Shown here: piece after piece, positions 5,775 to 8,742 of the stretch
Layout of the letters: each line of letters opens with the position of its first letter
How positions within the stretch are numbered: the first letter of the stretch is position 1
Assembly (NCBI GenBank): GCA_031282225.1
Contig: JAITEC010000103.1
Coordinates: 1-8,742 of the forward strand
Source of the DNA: Oscillospiraceae bacterium
GTDB lineage: Bacteria > Bacillota > Clostridia > Oscillospirales > Oscillospiraceae
Direction: 5' to 3'
Length of the DNA: 8,742 bases
Position numbers and translations under genes: made by a program
Notes under the pieces: model-generated
The model's database searches: none
What the model was told of the DNA's origin: nothing
What the model saw: only the letters and a program-made list of their open reading frames with translations

Positions 5775-8039
5775 TTATATGGCGATAATGAGTATCTCCC
5801 CGTCTTTCACCGTCAACCCTATCTGCTTCACATGGCGCGAGTAGCTCTCAAGCAGCTCGCGCGCCACCGTGTCCTCCACCTCTTTTTGGATTGTCCTCCT
5901 CAGATTGCGCGCCCCGTACTTCTCGGAAAACGACTTTTTCGATATCAAGTCGAGCAAGCTGTCGTCATAGCGCAGCTCAATGCCCTTTTCCGCCATGGAC
6001 GCGCGCAGCTCGCCGAGCATTATGTCCGATATGCGCTTGAAATCGTCGGGCGTGAGCTTGTTGAAGTATACAATCTCGTCCACCCTGTTTATAAATTCCG
6101 GGCGCAAAAAATCGCCCAGCGCCTTTGTGGACTTGGCCTTGCCCTGCTCGTCCCTTGTCCTGTTGAAGCCCACGGCGCCGTCGTTTCTGTCGCTCCCCGC
6201 GTTGGTCGTCATTATGATGACGGTGTTTTCAAAATTCACCGTCCTGCCGTGCGAATCCGTCAGCCTCCCGTCGTCGAGTATCTGCAGCATTATGTTCAGC
6301 ACGTCGGGATGCGCTTTCTCTATCTCGTCAAAGAGCACCACGCTGTACGGCTTGCGCCTGACCTTCTCCGTGAGCTGCCCGGCCTCGTCGTAGCCGACGT
6401 ATCCCGGCGGCGAGCCTATGATCCTGGATACCGTGTGGCGCTCCATGAACTCGGACATGTCGAGCCGTATCAGCGATTCCGGCGTGTCGAACATATCCTC
6501 TGCCAGGCGCTTGACCAGCTCCGTTTTGCCCACCCCCGTGGAACCTATGAATATAAACGAGACCGGCTTGTGCTTCGCGGCTATGCCCATGCGGTTGCGC
6601 TTTATGGCGGCGCACACCAGCCCAACCGCCTCGTCTTGTCCCACTATGTGCTTTTTCAGCCGCCCGTCTATGCCGCTCAACCGCTTGTACTCGTCCTCTC
6701 GTATGCTGCTGGCCGGAATTTTCGTCCACATCTCAATGACGCGCGCGAGATTGTCCATGCCGAGCACCGGGGCGCCGACGCTCTCGAGCTCTCCCAGCTC
6801 GTCCGATATCTGGATGTCGCGGCTCCTTATCGCCGCGAGCCTTGCAAAATCACTTCCTGTGGGAGACGCCAGCAGGCGCTCGCGCTCATGGCTCAAATTC
6901 GTGCGCTCCCTGCGTATCTGTCCCATGCGCGTGAGCGCGGCGCTGCGCAGGTTCACGTCGGAACACGCCTCGTCTATCAAGTCGATCGCCTTGTCGGGCA
7001 GGTACCTGTCGGTTATGTACCGCTCGGACAGTATCACCGCCTGTCGCGCCATGTCGTCCGGTATCTCCACCTCGTGATAGTCCTCATAATAGTGCTTGAC
7101 GCCACATATTATCTCAATGGCGTCCGCGATGGACGGTTCGTTTACAATAACCGGCTGGAACCTGCGCTCCAGCGCCGCGTCGCGCTCTATAAACCGCCTG
7201 TATTCTGAAAAAGTCGTGGCGCCTATCACCTGTATCTCGCCGCGCGAGAGCGCAGGCTTCAATATGTTCGCGGCGTTCATGGAACCCTCCGAGTCGCCGG
7301 CGCCCACTATGCTGTGCACCTCGTCGATCACCAGGATGACGTTCCCGAGCGACTTTGCCTCCTCGACAAGACCCTTCATCCGGTTTTCAAACTGGCCGCG
7401 GAACTGCGTGCCGGCGACGAGCGCGGTGAGATCGAGCAGGTACACCTCCTTGTCGGAGAGCTTGAAGGGCACCTCGCCGTCGGTTATGCGCTGCGCCAGC
7501 CCCTCCGCTATGGCAGTCTTCCCGACGCCGGGCTCCCCGATGAGGCAGGGGTTGTTCTTCTGCCTGCGGTTGAGTATTTGTATAACGCGCTCTATCTCCG
7601 TTTCCCGCCCCACCATTTTGTCCAGCTTGCCCTCGCGCGCCCGCTGGGAGAGCGACTGGCAGTAATTCTCCAGGTATTTTTTCTTCTTGTTGCCGCCGTA
7701 CTCGCGCCCGGGCTGCCTGGGCGGGAAGTCCCCGCGCGGTGCCTGCTCCGGCGGCCCCCCGAACATCCTGTCGAGGAACGGGAACGTCGCCGTCCGGCTG
7801 TCCTCAAATTCCGACATACCGTCCATGCCCTCCATCATGCCCATCATCTCCTCCGACGCCGTTTCTATCTCGTCGTCGGTGAGTCCCATGCGCTTTATCA
7901 TGTCCTCTACGGGCTTGATATTCAATTCGCGCGCGCACTTGAGGCATATGCCCTCGTTTGACGATTTGCCGTTTTCTATCCTGGTTATGAAAATCACCGC
8001 GGGGTTGCTCTTGCATCTTGAGCACAGTTGTGGCTGCAT
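5775..8039 (-). CDS. ClpE/ClpC-like AAA+ unfoldase with N-terminal zinc finger
   Basis: This 754-residue Hsp100 ATPase probably unfolds proteins and feeds them to ClpP. Residues 6-35 form a four-cysteine zinc finger (CSRC at 6-9, CLKC at 32-35) as in ClpE, in place of the Clp_N repeats. A Met-rich acidic linker follows (about 61-80). The first AAA+ module has Walker A GEPGVGKT (168-175), pore loop AGTQFRG with Phe213 for the usual Tyr, Walker B VILVIDE (234-240) and arginine-finger region ERRF (291-294). A short coiled-coil-like M domain spans about 372-420. The second module has Walker A GSTGVGKT (499-506), pore loop GYVGY (546-550), Walker B VVLFDE (567-572), VGF (623-625, matching the ClpP-docking tripeptide) and sensor-2 GARNL (709-713). 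All catalytic motifs are intact. The ATG has GAAGG seven bases upstream. No CtsR or CIRCE box was seen. Whether to name it clpE or clpC is open. Confidence 0.92.
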   Translation of the reverse strand: MQPQLCSRCKSNPAVIFITRIENGKSSNEGICLKCARELNIKPVEDMIKRMGLTDDEIETASEEMMGMMEGMDGMSEFEDSRTATFPFLDRMFGGPPEQAPRGDFPPRQPGREYGGNKKKKYLENYCQSLSQRAREGKLDKMVGRETEIERVIQILNRRQKNNPCLIGEPGVGKTAIAEGLAQRITDGEVPFKLSDKEVYLLDLTALVAGTQFRGQFENRMKGLVEEAKSLGNVILVIDEVHSIVGAGDSEGSMNAANILKPALSRGEIQVIGATTFSEYRRFIERDAALERRFQPVIVNEPSIADAIEIICGVKHYYEDYHEVEIPDDMARQAVILSERYITDRYLPDKAIDLIDEACSDVNLRSAALTRMGQIRRERTNLSHERERLLASPTGSDFARLAAIRSRDIQISDELGELESVGAPVLGMDNLARVIEMWTKIPASSIREDEYKRLSGIDGRLKKHIVGQDEAVGLVCAAIKRNRMGIAAKHKPVSFIFIGSTGVGKTELVKRLAEDMFDTPESLIRLDMSEFMERHTVSRIIGSPPGYVGYDEAGQLTEKVRRKPYSVVLFDEIEKAHPDVLNIMLQILDDGRLTDSHGRTVNFENTVIIMTTNAGSDRNDGAVGFNRTRDEQGKAKSTKALGDFLRPEFINRVDEIVYFNKLTPDDFKRISDIMLGELRASMAEKGIELRYDDSLLDLISKKSFSEKYGARNLRRTIQKEVEDTVARELLESYSRHVKQIGLTVKDGEILIIAI

Positions 8040-8059
8040 AGTGTTACCTTCTTTACCAT

Positions 8060-8087
8060 GGAATTCGTATGTCCGCTATCGAATACC
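8060..8087. promoter_or_regulatory. Candidate operator at the clp transcription start
   Basis: Arms 8060-8067 (ggaattcg) and 8080-8087 (cgaatacc) form an inverted repeat with one mismatch in eight and a 12-base spacer. It begins four bases downstream of the clp -10 box and covers the predicted start, where a repressor would act. It does not match the CtsR or HrcA consensus. The role is inferred from position. Confidence 0.35.
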
Positions 8088-8090
8088 GTA

Positions 8091-8119
8091 ATTATGCGGC
8101 ATTTTCCGCCGATTGTCAA
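8091..8119 (-). promoter_or_regulatory. Sigma-A promoter of clp and downstream genes
   Basis: On the minus strand, a perfect -35 TTGACA (complement of 8114-8119) is followed after 17 bases by CATAAT (complement of 8091-8096), one mismatch from consensus. The -35 hexamer contains the TGA stop codon of pgsA. The leader to the clp ATG is about 45 bases. Confidence 0.78.
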
Positions 8120-8124
8120 TCGGC
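8108..8124. promoter_or_regulatory. Perfect 17-base palindrome over the pgsA stop and clp -35 box
   Basis: Arms 8108-8114 (gccgatt) and 8118-8124 (aatcggc) are exact complements around three bases. The dyad contains the whole -35 hexamer and the pgsA stop codon. A second small dyad (8096-8099 with 8106-8109) fills the promoter spacer. No T-run follows, so it is not an intrinsic terminator. It could be a repressor site or a 3'-end stabilising hairpin of the pgsA message. Confidence 0.5.
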
Positions 8125-8664
8125 TTTGTTGAAATGCGACATAAATGTTATAACATAGCTCCCCAGGGCCATTAACATGAGGCCCAGGGCAGCCGAAATC
8201 ATCGCGGTCGCGGCGGCGGCATCCATGCTCCCCCTGAACAGCATGAGCGTGACGCATACTAGAAAAAACACGACTGTGGAGGCCTTGCCCAGAATATTCG
8301 AGGGCGGGATGCGCCCCCCCGCCCGCCTGTGCAGCACGAACCCGCCCGCGGCCATGAGGGCCTCTTTCGCGGCGGCCACAAGCACCGCCCACACAGGTAT
8401 CAGCCCGTCTGCCGTTATGCACGCCAGGACGGCTATCGTCATGAGTTTGTCCCCGAGCGGATCGAGTATCTTCCCAAGTTCCGTCACGAGCTTGTACCGC
8501 CTGGCGAGAAACCCGTCGAGAAAATCCGTGAACGCGGCGATGGCATACACGGCAATCGCGTATTTCTTTACTCCCCCACCGGTGCCGCCGCCGAAATACG
8601 CGGCGACAAACAGCGGCACAAGGCATATTCGCAGCGAGGAGAGCAGGTTAGGCAATATTTTCAC
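8116..8664 (-). CDS. pgsA: CDP-diacylglycerol-glycerol-3-phosphate phosphatidyltransferase
   Basis: This 182-residue integral membrane enzyme makes phosphatidylglycerol phosphate from CDP-diacylglycerol and glycerol-3-phosphate, the committed step of phosphatidylglycerol and cardiolipin synthesis. The complete CDP-alcohol phosphotransferase signature D(x2)DG(x2)AR(x8)G(x3)D(x3)D is present at Asp47, Asp50, Gly51, Ala54, Arg55, Gly64, Asp68 and Asp72. The N-terminus MKILPNLLSSLRICLVP is typical of PgsA, and several hydrophobic helices follow (about 34-46, 74-100, 131-143 and 151-173). The start is GTG at 8664, supported by AGGAG seven bases upstream. It begins 16 bases after the stop of a preceding minus-strand frame, so it is probably part of an operon extending to the right. 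The substrate is assigned from overall resemblance to PgsA; other CDP-alcohol transferases share the motif. Confidence 0.92.
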   Translation of the reverse strand: MKILPNLLSSLRICLVPLFVAAYFGGGTGGGVKKYAIAVYAIAAFTDFLDGFLARRYKLVTELGKILDPLGDKLMTIAVLACITADGLIPVWAVLVAAAKEALMAAGGFVLHRRAGGRIPPSNILGKASTVVFFLVCVTLMLFRGSMDAAAATAMISAALGLMLMALGSYVITFMSHFNKAD

Positions 8665-8680
8665 GAGATATCTCCTGTTT

Positions 8681-8742
8681 CTATATTCCCAGTATGTCCG
8701 CGATTGGATTTGTCTCTATGAGGTAGTTCAATACCGTGGTCT
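8681..8742 (-). CDS. C-terminal tail of an unidentified gene upstream of pgsA
   Basis: One minus-strand frame runs open from the right edge and ends in TAG at 8683-8681; its last 19 residues read TTVLNYLIETNPIADILGI. Its stop lies 16 bases before the pgsA start, with the pgsA ribosome binding site in the gap, as in a tightly packed operon. The residue mix is protein-like, but the fragment is too short to name. A second frame is also open across this stretch, so the call rests on spacing and composition. Confidence 0.5.
   Translation of the reverse strand, partial: TTVLNYLIETNPIADILGI

Noticed and set aside
5774..5779. TATAAT on the minus strand at the clp stop codon as a promoter for the lipoprotein gene
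   Set aside because: The hexamer is perfect, but the position 17 bases upstream reads CGGGGA and no acceptable -35 was found nearby. It is probably a chance match in the last codons of clp.
5559..7208. Long plus-strand open frame (549 residues) opposite clp and the lipoprotein gene
   Set aside because: It runs across two convincing minus-strand genes and their spacer, has a His/Arg-rich composition and no family resemblance.

Overview
The window looks like a chromosomal segment of a high-GC member of the Bacillota, most likely a Clostridia-type (Oscillospiraceae or Christensenellales-like) anaerobe. The clues are SLH cell-wall-anchoring repeats, a ClpE-like unfoldase with an N-terminal zinc finger, a cytidylate-kinase-like protein of the type common in Clostridia, a lipoprotein rather than a soluble periplasmic binding protein, strong AGGAG-type ribosome binding sites, and GC-rich dispersed-repeat-like palindromes between genes. 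The genus cannot be fixed from the sequence alone.

Layout. Positions 1-501 (+) hold the C-terminus of an SLH-domain surface protein. Positions 502-686 are a non-coding stretch packed with five perfect hairpins, one of which (632-658) is a good intrinsic terminator for leftward transcription. Positions 687-1206 (-) encode a type II toxin-antitoxin pair, a RelB/DinJ-like antitoxin overlapping a YoeB-like toxin by 8 bases, with its own promoter near 1279-1308. Positions 1207-1566 are an intergenic region carrying two divergent promoters and an unexplained 31-base dyad. Positions 1567-2187 (+) encode a cytidylate-kinase-like protein with an extended -10 promoter. From 2180 to the right edge everything is on the minus strand. 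In transcription order these are the tail of an unknown gene, pgsA (8664-8116), a Clp ATPase (8039-5775), an orphan type-1 periplasmic-binding-protein lipoprotein (5735-4584) and a P-type cation ATPase (4552-2180). The ATPase and kinase genes converge and overlap by 8 bases.

How the genes may work together. The Clp, lipoprotein and P-type ATPase genes are separated by only 39 and 31 bases and no terminator is visible, so they are probably co-transcribed. A consensus-like promoter just upstream of clp overlaps the stop codon of pgsA, so clp and the genes after it may be expressed independently of pgsA. A cytosolic protein-quality-control ATPase, an extracytoplasmic ligand-binding lipoprotein without its transporter, and a cation pump is an unusual set. 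A role in envelope or ion stress is only an inference. The toxin-antitoxin module and its neighbouring palindromes look like an accessory insertion between otherwise chromosomal genes. No rRNA, tRNA, CRISPR array, transposase or prophage gene was seen.
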